From: Clostridia bacterium
GTDB lineage: Bacteria; Bacillota; Clostridia; Peptostreptococcales; Anaerovoracaceae
DNA length: 64,000 nt
Assembly: GCA_902363595.1 (NCBI GenBank)
Contig: CABJAP010000001.1
Span: 372,001 to 436,000, forward strand
Direction: 5' to 3'
The notes beneath the pieces are model-generated. The model did not search any database. It was given only the letters and a program-made list of their open reading frames with translations, and was not told the DNA's origin. Position 1 is the first letter of the stretch; each line of letters opens with the position of its first letter. A program made the position numbers and the translations under genes. Of this stretch, positions 33,971 to 42,646 are shown in pieces.

Positions 33971-34605
33971 AAAAGCACAACTTTTGGGAAAAGATAAAAA
34001 AACATAGAAAATTGATCGGCGGGGCGCTGGTGGTGGCGCTGTGCCTGGGGGTGGTAACGGCCATCGGAGGTGTATTCCCGTCGCCGGACGCGGCGCAGAG
34101 CAATCAGGATATTCCCGAGCACGACGGCGATGTTCTTGTGGACAGCATTAATGTTAAGAATGAGAGCGAAACATCTGCCCAGGAAAATAAAAAAGAAACT
34201 GAAAAAACAAAAGAACCTGCGCCCGTCACTTCTGATGACGTCAGTGACCTGGAGAATACAGATACTTATTTCGAAGAAATGCGCGCTACCATCAACATGG
34301 ACAGAAATCAAGTTATTTCCATGCTGACCGATGCGGAAACCACAGCCGACAGCAGCTCGGAAAAAGAAAGCGCCACACAGCAAAAGCTAAAGCTGCTCAA
34401 ATATATGGAGCAGGAACAAAATGTAGAAAACGCGATTAAGACAAAAAAACTACCCGAATGTCTGGTTCTGATCACAGATAGCGGTGTCAACGTTACCGTT
34501 AATAAACAGGACTTGAATCAGTCTGATGTGGCAAAAATCTGTGACGTAATCATGCGGGAAACCGGCAGAAAAGCACCGGAGATCGTTATTCAAAGCAAGT
34601 TTTAG
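33967..34605 (+). CDS. spoIIIAH: Stage III sporulation protein AH
   Basis: A 212-residue protein with one membrane helix (residues 17-38), a low-complexity Glu/Lys/Ser linker (about 60-95), and a YscJ/FliF-like domain at the C-terminus (MRATINMDRNQVISMLTDAE; CDVIMRETGRKAPEIVIQ). SpoIIIAH in the mother-cell membrane binds SpoIIQ from the forespore across the intermembrane space. It is the last gene of the operon. No terminator is visible before the next promoter at 34609. Confidence 0.94.
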   Translation: MKKHNFWEKIKKHRKLIGGALVVALCLGVVTAIGGVFPSPDAAQSNQDIPEHDGDVLVDSINVKNESETSAQENKKETEKTKEPAPVTSDDVSDLENTDTYFEEMRATINMDRNQVISMLTDAETTADSSSEKESATQQKLKLLKYMEQEQNVENAIKTKKLPECLVLITDSGVNVTVNKQDLNQSDVAKICDVIMRETGRKAPEIVIQSKF

Positions 34606-34608
34606 ACA

Positions 34609-34637
34609 TTGTAATCACGGGGTAAATTTGTTATAAT
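34609..34637 (+). promoter_or_regulatory. Sigma-A promoter for the Asp23-nusB operon
   Basis: TTGTAA (34609-34614) and a perfect TATAAT (34632-34637) with 17 bases between, 21 bases before the start codon. It separates vegetative transcription of the following genes from the sporulation operon. Confidence 0.8.
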
Positions 34638-34657
34638 AAGTCCCGAGGTGAAAATGA

Positions 34658-35035
34658 ATGAATGTGGTAAATGAACAGAAATCCGGTACCCTGAAAATCT
34701 CCGATGAGGTAATCGCCGTCTGCGCAGCAAATGCTGCCTTAAAGACGGATGGTGTGGCGGAGCTGGCCGGCGGCCTGACCAATGCGCTTTCAAAAAACTT
34801 TTTAGGCAAAGAGCTGCTGTACAAGGGCGTAAAGGTTTCTCAGGGTGAGGCCGGTGTGATCATAGACATATTCGTCATTGTGGACTACCAGGTGAATATA
34901 CCGGCTGTTGCATGGAATATCCAGGAACACGTCAAAAAAGAAGTGGAATCCATGACGGAAATGACGGTAGAAGCTGTAAATATCAATGTACAGGGAGTCC
35001 ACATACCCGAGGAGGAGGCCCCAATACATGACTAG
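34658..35035 (+). CDS. Asp23/Gls24 family envelope stress response protein (YqhY-like)
   Basis: A 125-residue Asp23-fold protein: GTLKISDEVIAVCAANAALK near residue 9, KGVKVSQGEAGVIIDIFVIV near 58 and WNIQEHVKKEVESMT near 85. In Firmicutes the yqhY branch sits next to accBC and nusB and is linked to acetyl-CoA carboxylase regulation; accBC is absent here but nusB follows at once, overlapping by eight bases. GAGGTG lies seven bases before ATG 34658, whereas ATG 34654 gives only six codons. Confidence 0.92.
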   Translation: MNVVNEQKSGTLKISDEVIAVCAANAALKTDGVAELAGGLTNALSKNFLGKELLYKGVKVSQGEAGVIIDIFVIVDYQVNIPAVAWNIQEHVKKEVESMTEMTVEAVNINVQGVHIPEEEAPIHD

Positions 35036-35432
35036 AACCGAAGCAAGAGAACGATTGATGCAGCTGTTATTTCAGATGGAGATTCAAAACGATTACAGCG
35101 GTGAGATAAAAAACAACTATATCGACGACCACTTTAAGAACGACCATCAGCTTTCCTACGCGATCAAACTGTGCAATGCGGTCATACAGCATCTGCCTGA
35201 GATCGATGCTAAGCTAAATGAGAGCAGTTCCAAATGGAACATTCAGAGGATGGCAAAAGTAGATCTGGCCATAACCAGACTGGCCATGGGAGAAGTTCTT
35301 TACATGGACGATATTCCTGATGCGGTGGCAATTAACGAAGCGGTGGATATGGCCAAAAAATACAGCGCGGAAGACTCCAGGAAATTTATCAACGGAGTGC
35401 TGGGCCAGATTGTGAAACAGAAACATGCTTAG
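35028..35432 (+). CDS. nusB: Transcription antitermination protein NusB
   Basis: A 134-residue all-helical protein that acts with NusE in rRNA antitermination. It begins TRTEARERLMQLLFQMEIQ and has KVDLAITRLAMGEVLYMDDIP near 85 and AINEAVDMAKKYS near 108, ending FINGVLGQIVKQ, all diagnostic. ATG 35028 has GAGGAGG upstream; the longer frame from 34986 is not needed. It overlaps both neighbours by eight bases. Confidence 0.96.
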   Translation: MTRTEARERLMQLLFQMEIQNDYSGEIKNNYIDDHFKNDHQLSYAIKLCNAVIQHLPEIDAKLNESSSKWNIQRMAKVDLAITRLAMGEVLYMDDIPDAVAINEAVDMAKKYSAEDSRKFINGVLGQIVKQKHA

Positions 35433-36396
35433 GAATCGGGACTATGTGCTGGGAATCGATACCAGCAATTACAAGACTTCCGCAGCGATTACAGATGCAC
35501 AGGGTAAGATTTTATGCGATCTGCGAAAGCTGTTGCATGTAAAACAGGGCGAACGAGGGCTGAGACAGTCAGACGCCCTTTTTCAGCATGTGGAAAACCT
35601 GCCAAAGCTTTTGGAAGAAGCGCTGGCAGACGACAGGGCCCGGCGTATCGCAGCAGTCGCCTGTTCTGACCGGCCAAGGCCGCAGGAAGGCTCCTATATG
35701 CCGGTATTCAAAGCCGGAATCGGATTTGGACAAGCCGTGGCAGCGGCGCTCCAGGTGCCATTTTTTACCTTTTCCCATCAGGAAGGACACATTGAAGCAA
35801 TCAAGTCCAGTTCCGGGCTTTCCCATCAAACACGTTTTCTGTGTTACCATTTGTCCGGCGGCACCTGCGAACTTTTGGAAGTCAACGAAGGAAATATTCA
35901 AATCATCGGCGGCTCTAAAGATCTTTCTTTCGGACAGGTGATCGATCGGGTCGGCGTCAAACTAGGCCTGAATTTTCCTGCGGGTGAAGAAATGGACCAG
36001 CTGGCCATAGGTGCTGAAAAGCCATCTGCCTATTTGAAAAAGATTCCGGCAGACGATTTGTTTTTCAATCTGTCCGGTATCGAAACCCAGTGCGGCAGAC
36101 AAGCCGAGTTGATGATGCAGCAGGCTTCCACAGAAGAAGAAAAAGCCGAGCTGGTGCGGGAGCTGTTTGATAAAATAACCCGCATTTTAATCGAAATTAC
36201 GCAAAAGGCCAGCAACGAGACGTCGATAACTAACATTATGTATACCGGAGGAGTTTCCTCCAGCCGCTGCATTAGCGGACAATTGAAAAGACATTTTTCC
36301 AATACCGGGATATCCGTAGAATTCGGGCAGCAGCGGCTGTCCCAGGACAATGCTGTGGGTATCGCGCTTCTTGGGGGTAAGAAATTATGGCTATAA
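35425..36396 (+). CDS. Kae1/TsaD-like domain protein (second paralogue type)
   Basis: A 323-residue ASKHA-fold protein related to TsaD, which installs threonylcarbamoyl on tRNA. It has VLGIDTSNYKTSAAI near residue 8, the metal-binding FSHQEGHIEAI near 118, HLSGGTCELLEV near 148 and TGGVSSSRCI near 274. It is shorter and more divergent than TsaD, which usually lies with tsaB/tsaE. Clostridia often carry this extra copy between nusB and xseA; its role is not clear to me. It overlaps nusB and xseA (by 8 and 10 bases). Confidence 0.82.
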   Translation: MLRNRDYVLGIDTSNYKTSAAITDAQGKILCDLRKLLHVKQGERGLRQSDALFQHVENLPKLLEEALADDRARRIAAVACSDRPRPQEGSYMPVFKAGIGFGQAVAAALQVPFFTFSHQEGHIEAIKSSSGLSHQTRFLCYHLSGGTCELLEVNEGNIQIIGGSKDLSFGQVIDRVGVKLGLNFPAGEEMDQLAIGAEKPSAYLKKIPADDLFFNLSGIETQCGRQAELMMQQASTEEEKAELVRELFDKITRILIEITQKASNETSITNIMYTGGVSSSRCISGQLKRHFSNTGISVEFGQQRLSQDNAVGIALLGGKKLWL

Positions 36397-37610
36397 AACC
36401 AATCAAAGTTTCACAGCTGAACGGATATATTAAGCGGATCCTGCAGACCGATCCGCTCCTTGGAAACGTATCCGTGGTCGGTGAAATTTCAAATCTGAAG
36501 TTTCATGGTTCCGGCCACGTCTACTTTTCCCTGAAGGATGCAGACAGCAAGCTCAACTGCTTTCTCCCGCAGCAGCGAGCTGAAGCTTTGCGCTATGAGC
36601 TTTCAGAAGGGATGGAAATCACGGCCAGCGGATACATTTATCTGTACGAACGAGGGGGCAGCTATTCGCTCAATATACGCGATATTGAAGTGGCCGGCCT
36701 GGGAAACCTCTCCGTTGCCTTTGAAAAACTGAAAGCAAAACTGGAAGCAGAAGGGATTTTTGACGCTGCCCATAAAAAACCAATTCCGTTTTTTCCGGAA
36801 AAGATTGCAGTCATTACTTCGGAAACCGGAGCTGCCATTCGAGATATTTTGAAGATTATCAAAAGCAAGAATCATTATACGGACGTGCTGATTTATCCGG
36901 TCCTGGTCCAGGGACCGGCGGCAGCCGGACAGATCGCAGAAGCCATCGATCAGGTCAACTGCCTTTTTCCGGAAACGGATACTATCATCGTAGGCAGAGG
37001 CGGAGGCTCCATGGAGGAGCTTTGGGCCTTTAATGAGGAAATCGTGGCCCGCAGCATATACCAGTCCAAAATTCCCGTTATTTCCGCAGTGGGCCATGAA
37101 ACGGACATTACCATTGCCGACTTCGCGGCCGATAAGAGGGCGGAAACGCCGACAGCCGCGGCAGCTATGGCAGTGCCGGATATCGGCGAGCTGAAGATTT
37201 ATGTGGACAATTTAATGAAAACGCTGGCAGCAGACGCCAATTCCTATATCCGCTATCAGCAGATGCATTTGAAAAGCCTGGATCTGGCGGCCTTTAAAAG
37301 AGATTTGGAGAGCCGGATCGTCATGGAACAGATGCGTATTGAGAATTTAAAATCCCAAGCCCAAAACCGGGTTCTAGGAATCATTGCCCAAATGGAGAAA
37401 GAGGTCAACCTGCATAAGTCCAGTCTGGAATCTTTCAACCCGGCAGCAATCATGGCCAGAGGATACAGCGCTGTTTTGGATAACAGCCGCAGATTGGTCG
37501 GCAGGGCTGAAAAGCTGAGAAAAAACGATCGTATCACCTTGGTTATGAAAGACGGGGAAGCAGACTGCGAAGTGACAGAAATAAGGAGGGACAGCCATGA
37601 GCAAAGCTGA
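36387..37610 (+). CDS. xseA: Exodeoxyribonuclease VII large subunit
   Basis: A 407-residue catalytic subunit. The N-terminal OB domain contains VVGEISNLKFHGSGHVYFSLKD in parts near residues 30-52, followed by the nuclease domain with AVITSETGAAIRDIL near 143, VGRGGGSMEELWAFN near 203 and SAVGHETDITIADFAAD near 231, and a helical C-terminal part. Size is typical. It degrades single-stranded DNA together with XseB, whose gene overlaps by 14 bases. Confidence 0.96.
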   Translation: MAIKPIKVSQLNGYIKRILQTDPLLGNVSVVGEISNLKFHGSGHVYFSLKDADSKLNCFLPQQRAEALRYELSEGMEITASGYIYLYERGGSYSLNIRDIEVAGLGNLSVAFEKLKAKLEAEGIFDAAHKKPIPFFPEKIAVITSETGAAIRDILKIIKSKNHYTDVLIYPVLVQGPAAAGQIAEAIDQVNCLFPETDTIIVGRGGGSMEELWAFNEEIVARSIYQSKIPVISAVGHETDITIADFAADKRAETPTAAAAMAVPDIGELKIYVDNLMKTLAADANSYIRYQQMHLKSLDLAAFKRDLESRIVMEQMRIENLKSQAQNRVLGIIAQMEKEVNLHKSSLESFNPAAIMARGYSAVLDNSRRLVGRAEKLRKNDRITLVMKDGEADCEVTEIRRDSHEQS

Positions 37611-37794
37611 AAACAAGCCGAAGTTTGAAGAAATTCTGGCAAAGCTGGAACAAAGCTCGGAAAACTTAAAAAAAGAAAACATCACGCTGGAAGATGCCCT
37701 GAAAAATTTCGAAGAAGGAATTGCATATTATGAAGCGTGCAGCGAGATATTAAATAATGCCAAACAAAAAATCGAAACGTATTCCAAGGAATAG
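37597..37794 (+). CDS. xseB: Exodeoxyribonuclease VII small subunit
   Basis: A 65-residue helical protein with KFEEILAKLEQSSENLKKEN and LEDALKNFEEGIAYYEACS, the standard XseB sequence pattern. It starts inside xseA with GGAGG upstream. Its partner is encoded just before it. Confidence 0.95.
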   Translation: MSKAENKPKFEEILAKLEQSSENLKKENITLEDALKNFEEGIAYYEACSEILNNAKQKIETYSKE

Positions 37795-37807
37795 AGGGAG
37801 GGCTACC

Positions 37808-38704
37808 ATGCCGGAATTAATTAGAAAAAGATATAAAGAACTGATAGAAGAACACATTCTGGATTTCCTGCCGGATATTGATCACAAAAGCATTACGCTC
37901 TATGAATCTATGAAATACAGCCTTTCGGCAGGCGGTAAGCGGATACGCCCGATGCTGCTCTTAGCTGCGGCAGAATTTACCGGCTGCAAGCTGGAGGCCG
38001 CTATCCCATATGCCTGCGCAGTTGAATATATGCACACTTATTCGCTGATTCACGACGATCTTCCGGCCATGGATGACGATCAGCTGCGAAGAGGTGTTCC
38101 AACAAACCATATCATTTACGGCGAAGCCATGGCTATTCTGGCTGGGGACGGACTGCAGTCGGCTGCGTACGAAGCCATGAACAAGGACATGCTCCTTTAT
38201 TTCGATGATCCCGATAAGCTGAAAAAGCGTATTCGCGCCTCTTATGAGATTGCAAAAGGCTCCGGATGCCGGGGCATGGTGGCCGGTCAAGTGGCTGATA
38301 TCGAATCGGAGGACAAGGCGTGCTCCCGGGAAATGCTGGACTATATCCATTTGACCAAGACAGCGGCTCTCATCGTGGCGGCAGTTCGTGCGGGAGCACA
38401 GCTGGGCGGCGCAGATGCGGAAACGCTCAATAACTTGACCATTTATGCGGAAAATCTGGGCTTGGCTTTCCAGATTGCCGATGACATCCTCGATGTGGTA
38501 GGCAGCGAAAAAGAGATGGGAAAAAAGGCCGGTGTGGATCAAGTGAAGAAAAAATCCACCTATCCATCCCTCTATGGACTGGAAGCATCCAAGGCCAAGC
38601 TGATGGAGTTGACGGACAACGCCATTGAAGCACTGTCTTCTTACTATGACAATGCAGAATTCTTTACTAAACTAGCAACAGACTTAGCAGTACGAGGCAA
38701 ATAA
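37808..38704 (+). CDS. ispA: Farnesyl diphosphate synthase family polyprenyl synthetase
   Basis: A 298-residue trans-prenyltransferase for short-chain isoprenoids. The first aspartate-rich motif is HDDLPAMDDDQLRRG near residue 83 and the second is QIADDILDVVG near 226; GGKRIRPMLLLAA near 42 and GDGLQSAAYE near 113 are also conserved. The start at 37808 follows GAGGGAGG; the longer frame from 37757 lies within xseB. It is placed between xseAB and dxs, a common Firmicutes cluster that links precursor and chain synthesis. Confidence 0.95.
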   Translation: MPELIRKRYKELIEEHILDFLPDIDHKSITLYESMKYSLSAGGKRIRPMLLLAAAEFTGCKLEAAIPYACAVEYMHTYSLIHDDLPAMDDDQLRRGVPTNHIIYGEAMAILAGDGLQSAAYEAMNKDMLLYFDDPDKLKKRIRASYEIAKGSGCRGMVAGQVADIESEDKACSREMLDYIHLTKTAALIVAAVRAGAQLGGADAETLNNLTIYAENLGLAFQIADDILDVVGSEKEMGKKAGVDQVKKKSTYPSLYGLEASKAKLMELTDNAIEALSSYYDNAEFFTKLATDLAVRGK

Positions 38705-38706
38705 GC

Positions 38707-40563
38707 ATGAAAAAATTATTGGAATATCAGTTTCCTCAGGATTTGAAAACAATGACCGAAAACGAGTTGGAGCTTTTATCCTATGAGATTCGGGATTTCC
38801 TGATCAGCAATATTTCCAAGACTGGAGGCCATCTGGCCTCCAATCTTGGTGTAGTGGAATTATCCATTGCTTTACATAAAGTCTTTGACACTCCCACAGA
38901 CAAACTGATCTGGGATGTAGGACATCAATCTTATGTACACAAAATCCTCACCGGAAGGGCCGAGGGATTTCAGACGCTGCGAAAATTCGGCGGCATGAGC
39001 GGCTTTCCCAAGGTGAAGGAAAGCGAATACGACACCTTTGATACCGGGCACAGCAGCACCTCCATATCCGTTGCTGCCGGAATGGCGGCTGCCAGAGATT
39101 TGGCAAAGGAAGACTTCAAAATCGCAGCCATCATCGGAGACGGCGCTCTTACAGGAGGTTTGGCCTATGAAGCCATGAACAATGTGGGTGTTTCCAAGAC
39201 CAATCTAGTAGTCATTCTAAATGATAACGGTATGTCCATCGCTCCCAATACCGGCGGGGTGTCCAAATATCTGAGCAAGCTGCGCGGATCCCGCAAATAT
39301 ACCGATTTTAAGAAGCGGGTAAAAAAGAACATTTCCGAAATTCCAGGCATTGGAAAAGGAGTCGTTTCCGGCATGCAGCATATGCGGGATTCTCTCAAAT
39401 ATGCCGTTCTGGACGGCATCATGTTCGAAGAGCTGGGATTCAAATATTTTGGTCCTGTGGACGGACACAATATGGAAGTGCTTTTGGAGACCCTTACCAT
39501 GGCCAAAGAAGTCGACGGTCCGGTGTTCATTCACGTTATCACCAAAAAAGGCAAAGGCTATAAAAGCGCCGAAGAAACACCCAGCAAATATCATGGTACG
39601 GGGCCTTTCGATCCAACAACAGGACGCCAGCATAAGAGCGGCGGAAGCGTACCTTCCTATTCGGACGTATTCGGCAATAAGATGATCCAAATGGCGAAAA
39701 CCAACAATAAAATCGTCGCCATTGGAGCGGCTATGCTGGAAGGCACAGGCTTGAAGGGCTTTAAGGAACGATATCCCGCCAGAACCTTTGACGTGGGCAT
39801 TGCAGAAGGCCATGCGGTAACCTTTGCTGCGGGAATGGCGGCCGGCGGCTACCGTCCGGTAGTTGCCATCTATTCTACGTTTCTGCAGCGTGCCTATGAT
39901 CAAATGATAGAAGACGTTTGTCTGCAAAATCTTCCGGTGGTTTTCGCCATCGACCGTGCGGGCATTGTGGGCGCTGACGGAGAAACCCACCATGGTATGT
40001 TCGACCTTTCCTATCTGAGCCATATGCCCAATATGACCATTCTGGCTCCCGCAGACAGAGGTGAGCTGGAACAAATGCTGGAATACGCCATGACGCTGGA
40101 AGGCCCGTGCGCTATTCGCTATCCGAGAGGCGAGGCTATGGATCTGGGGTTGAACTGTCCGATCCAAGGCAGCCTGGTTATTGAAGAAGGAAGGGACGTG
40201 GAACTTTGGGCGGCCGGCAATATGCTGACCGTGGGCTTTCAGGTGCAGGAAGTATTGAAGAAAAACTCCATCGATGCCGGGCTGATCGATGCCCGTTTTG
40301 TCCGTCCCTTGGACCAGAAGGCCATAACCGCGTCTGCTGAGCGGACAAGACTGATCGTCACCTTGGAAGACAATGTGATCACCGGAGGCTTTGGAGAAAA
40401 TCTGGCCGCGGCCATGATGGAATCCCCGGTAAAGGTTCTCAATTTCGGCTGGCCGGATCGTTTTATCGAACACGGAAGCATCGGTCAGCTCTTTGAAAAA
40501 TATGGATTAAATCCCGAAAGTATTGCAGAAAGGATTTGTGAATATCTTGAAAAACAGGCTTGA
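38707..40563 (+). CDS. dxs: 1-deoxy-D-xylulose-5-phosphate synthase
   Basis: A 618-residue thiamine-diphosphate enzyme that joins pyruvate and glyceraldehyde 3-phosphate in the first step of the MEP isoprenoid pathway. Conserved parts include WDVGHQSYVHKILTGR near residue 76, the cofactor motif GDGALTGGLAYEAMNN near 145, the transketolase pyrimidine domain with DVGIAEGHAVTFAAGMA near 364, DRAGIVGADGETHHG near 418 and the C-terminal domain from about 490. Length is standard. It is two bases after ispA and overlaps tlyA by 26 bases. Confidence 0.97.
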   Translation: MKKLLEYQFPQDLKTMTENELELLSYEIRDFLISNISKTGGHLASNLGVVELSIALHKVFDTPTDKLIWDVGHQSYVHKILTGRAEGFQTLRKFGGMSGFPKVKESEYDTFDTGHSSTSISVAAGMAAARDLAKEDFKIAAIIGDGALTGGLAYEAMNNVGVSKTNLVVILNDNGMSIAPNTGGVSKYLSKLRGSRKYTDFKKRVKKNISEIPGIGKGVVSGMQHMRDSLKYAVLDGIMFEELGFKYFGPVDGHNMEVLLETLTMAKEVDGPVFIHVITKKGKGYKSAEETPSKYHGTGPFDPTTGRQHKSGGSVPSYSDVFGNKMIQMAKTNNKIVAIGAAMLEGTGLKGFKERYPARTFDVGIAEGHAVTFAAGMAAGGYRPVVAIYSTFLQRAYDQMIEDVCLQNLPVVFAIDRAGIVGADGETHHGMFDLSYLSHMPNMTILAPADRGELEQMLEYAMTLEGPCAIRYPRGEAMDLGLNCPIQGSLVIEEGRDVELWAAGNMLTVGFQVQEVLKKNSIDAGLIDARFVRPLDQKAITASAERTRLIVTLEDNVITGGFGENLAAAMMESPVKVLNFGWPDRFIEHGSIGQLFEKYGLNPESIAERICEYLEKQA

Positions 40564-41344
40564 TGTGATTCTGGTAGAGCGGGGATTGTTTCCCTCAAGG
40601 GAAAAGGCCAAAGCTGCTGTTATGGCGGGTGTTGTCTACGTGGACGGCCAAAAGGTAGATAAGGCCGGGACTCCTGTGGATGAACAGGCGCCCATTCATA
40701 TAAAGGAAAACCTTTGCCCTTACGTGAGCAGAGGAGGACTGAAGCTGGAGAAAGCTGTGGCAGAATTCAGGTTTTCCCTGAGAGAAGCGGTCTGCATGGA
40801 TATTGGCGCCTCCACCGGAGGCTTTACCGACTGCATGCTGCAAAAAGGCGCCAGGAAAGTCTTTGCAGTGGATGTGGGCTATGGACAGCTGGATTGGAAG
40901 CTGCGCAACGACAAGCGGGTTGTCAATATGGAAAAAGTCAATATCCGCTACCTGGATTTAGAGTCCGTCGACCACGACCTGGATTTTATCAGTATTGATG
41001 TTTCGTTTATTTCCCTAAAATTGGTGTTTCCAATAGCTTCTGTGCTGCTGGCTGCCGGCGGCAGTCTGGTTTGTCTGGTAAAGCCCCAGTTTGAAGCGGG
41101 GAGGGAGCAGGTAGGCAAAAAAGGGATCGTCCGCGACAAAAACGTCCATAAAGAAGTCATTCAAAAGGTGATCGGGTATGGGCAGGATAATGGTCTTTAT
41201 GCTCATGGGCTGACTTTTTCTCCGGTTACGGGAGCAAAAGGAAACATTGAATACCTGCTGTACCTGAAAAAGCAGCAGGCCCCAGAAGAGCAAAAGGTCG
41301 ATGTGGATGCAGTTGTATTAACCTCTCATTCAGAGTTGGAATAA
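40538..41344 (+). CDS. tlyA: TlyA family rRNA 2'-O-methyltransferase (S4 + FtsJ)
   Basis: A 268-residue protein with an N-terminal S4 RNA-binding domain (RLDVILVERGLFPSREKAK, about residues 6-65) and an FtsJ-type Rossmann methyltransferase domain (MDIGASTGGFTDCMLQKGA near 85; FISIDVSFISLKLV near 150). TlyA proteins methylate ribosomal RNA; the old hemolysin label is doubtful. Start GTG 40538 has GAAAGGA upstream and lies in the end of dxs. dxs-tlyA adjacency is common in Firmicutes. Confidence 0.93.
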   Translation: MNILKNRLDVILVERGLFPSREKAKAAVMAGVVYVDGQKVDKAGTPVDEQAPIHIKENLCPYVSRGGLKLEKAVAEFRFSLREAVCMDIGASTGGFTDCMLQKGARKVFAVDVGYGQLDWKLRNDKRVVNMEKVNIRYLDLESVDHDLDFISIDVSFISLKLVFPIASVLLAAGGSLVCLVKPQFEAGREQVGKKGIVRDKNVHKEVIQKVIGYGQDNGLYAHGLTFSPVTGAKGNIEYLLYLKKQQAPEEQKVDVDAVVLTSHSELE

Positions 41345-41377
41345 AAGGAATTAGAGAAGAAAAGGAGAATAATAAGA

Positions 41378-42568
41378 ATGAAATTATCTGACAAGGTGCT
41401 GGCAATGCAGCATTCGCCCATCCGAAAATTCAACCCCATCGCGCAGAAGGCAAAGGAGGCTGGTAAAAAAGTCTACCATCTCAATATCGGTCAGCCGGAT
41501 ATCGAAACACCCGACTGCTTTATGAACGCGATCAAGAATTTTGACGAAAAAGTTGTCGCCTATGCCGAATCAGGCGGCGTAACGATTTTGCAGGACGCTA
41601 TATCCGATTACTTTAAGCAATATGGAATGAATTATGGCAGGGATCAGATTATTGTGACCAACGGCGGTTCGGAAGCATTGAGCATGATCTTCATCTCCCT
41701 GCTCAATCCAAAAGATGAGGTGCTGATCCCGGAACCTTTCTATACCAATTATCATACCTTTGTCACCATGGCGGACGGCGTGGTCGTGCCCATTACAACC
41801 ACGCCGGAAGAGGGATATCACTATGCGGACGCCGAGAAAATTGAGGCCGCCATCACACCCAATACGAAGGCTATCTGCTGCATCAGTCCGGGCAACCCAA
41901 CCGGTGTCGTCCTCACCTTGGACGAAATGAAGCTGATCGGCGAAATCGCTAAAAAGTACGATCTATGGATTATAGCGGACGAAGTATACAGGGAATTTGC
42001 TTATGACGGCCGGGAGGTGACATCGTTCGGCATGATGGACGATCTGGCTGATCGAGTCATCATCGTCGATTCGGTTTCCAAGCGGTTTTCAGCCTGCGGC
42101 GCCAGAATTGGCTGCATTGCTGCCAAAAACAAAGACCTTCTGGACAATCTGATGAAAATCGCCCAGGGCAGACTTTGTTCGCCCACCGTCGATCAGATCG
42201 GAGCAGCAGCCCTCTACAAGCTTCCCAAATCCTATTACAATGAAATACGCGCCGAATACGAAGCAAGACGGGACGCTGTCTATGAAGAACTGATGAAGAT
42301 TCCAGGGGTCGTCTGCCAAAAACCGGGAGGAGCTTTTTATCTCACTGCCAAATTGCCGGTGGAAGACGCATCGGATTTTCTCATGTTCCTGTTGACGGAA
42401 TTTGACGATCACGGCGAAACTGTTATGTTTTCACCTGCTGAAGGATTTTATGCTACGCCGGACCTGGGCCGGGAGGAAATGCGTATTGCCTATGTCCTGA
42501 ATCAGAAGGATATGGCACGCGGAGTCCAGCTGATCCGCCTGGGCATGGAAGCCTATAGCAAGCGATAG
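41378..42568 (+). CDS. Pyridoxal phosphate-dependent aminotransferase (class I/II)
   Basis: A 396-residue fold-type I aminotransferase. NIGQPDIETPDCF near residue 35, SPGNPTGVV near 169, the cofactor-contact DEVYREFAYDG near 205, the Schiff-base lysine in SVSKRFSACGARIGC near 234 and a substrate arginine in GREEMRIAYVL near 367. This resembles aspartate aminotransferase-like enzymes of Clostridia; the amino acid specificity cannot be determined. AAGGAG precedes the start. It is followed by a terminator. Confidence 0.92.
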   Translation: MKLSDKVLAMQHSPIRKFNPIAQKAKEAGKKVYHLNIGQPDIETPDCFMNAIKNFDEKVVAYAESGGVTILQDAISDYFKQYGMNYGRDQIIVTNGGSEALSMIFISLLNPKDEVLIPEPFYTNYHTFVTMADGVVVPITTTPEEGYHYADAEKIEAAITPNTKAICCISPGNPTGVVLTLDEMKLIGEIAKKYDLWIIADEVYREFAYDGREVTSFGMMDDLADRVIIVDSVSKRFSACGARIGCIAAKNKDLLDNLMKIAQGRLCSPTVDQIGAAALYKLPKSYYNEIRAEYEARRDAVYEELMKIPGVVCQKPGGAFYLTAKLPVEDASDFLMFLLTEFDDHGETVMFSPAEGFYATPDLGREEMRIAYVLNQKDMARGVQLIRLGMEAYSKR

Positions 42569-42575
42569 ATGGACA

Positions 42576-42616
42576 GCCCTGGGAGGCAAAGGGCGCTTCT
42601 CAGGGCACTCTTTTTT
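42576..42616 (+). terminator. Terminator after the aminotransferase
   Basis: GCCCTG (42576-42581) pairs with CAGGGC (42601-42606), with extra partial pairing inside, followed by ACTC and six Ts. It separates the isoprenoid/tlyA run from mutS. Confidence 0.8.
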
Positions 42617-42646
42617 CTATAAGAACAGAAAGGATTCAAGAAACTT

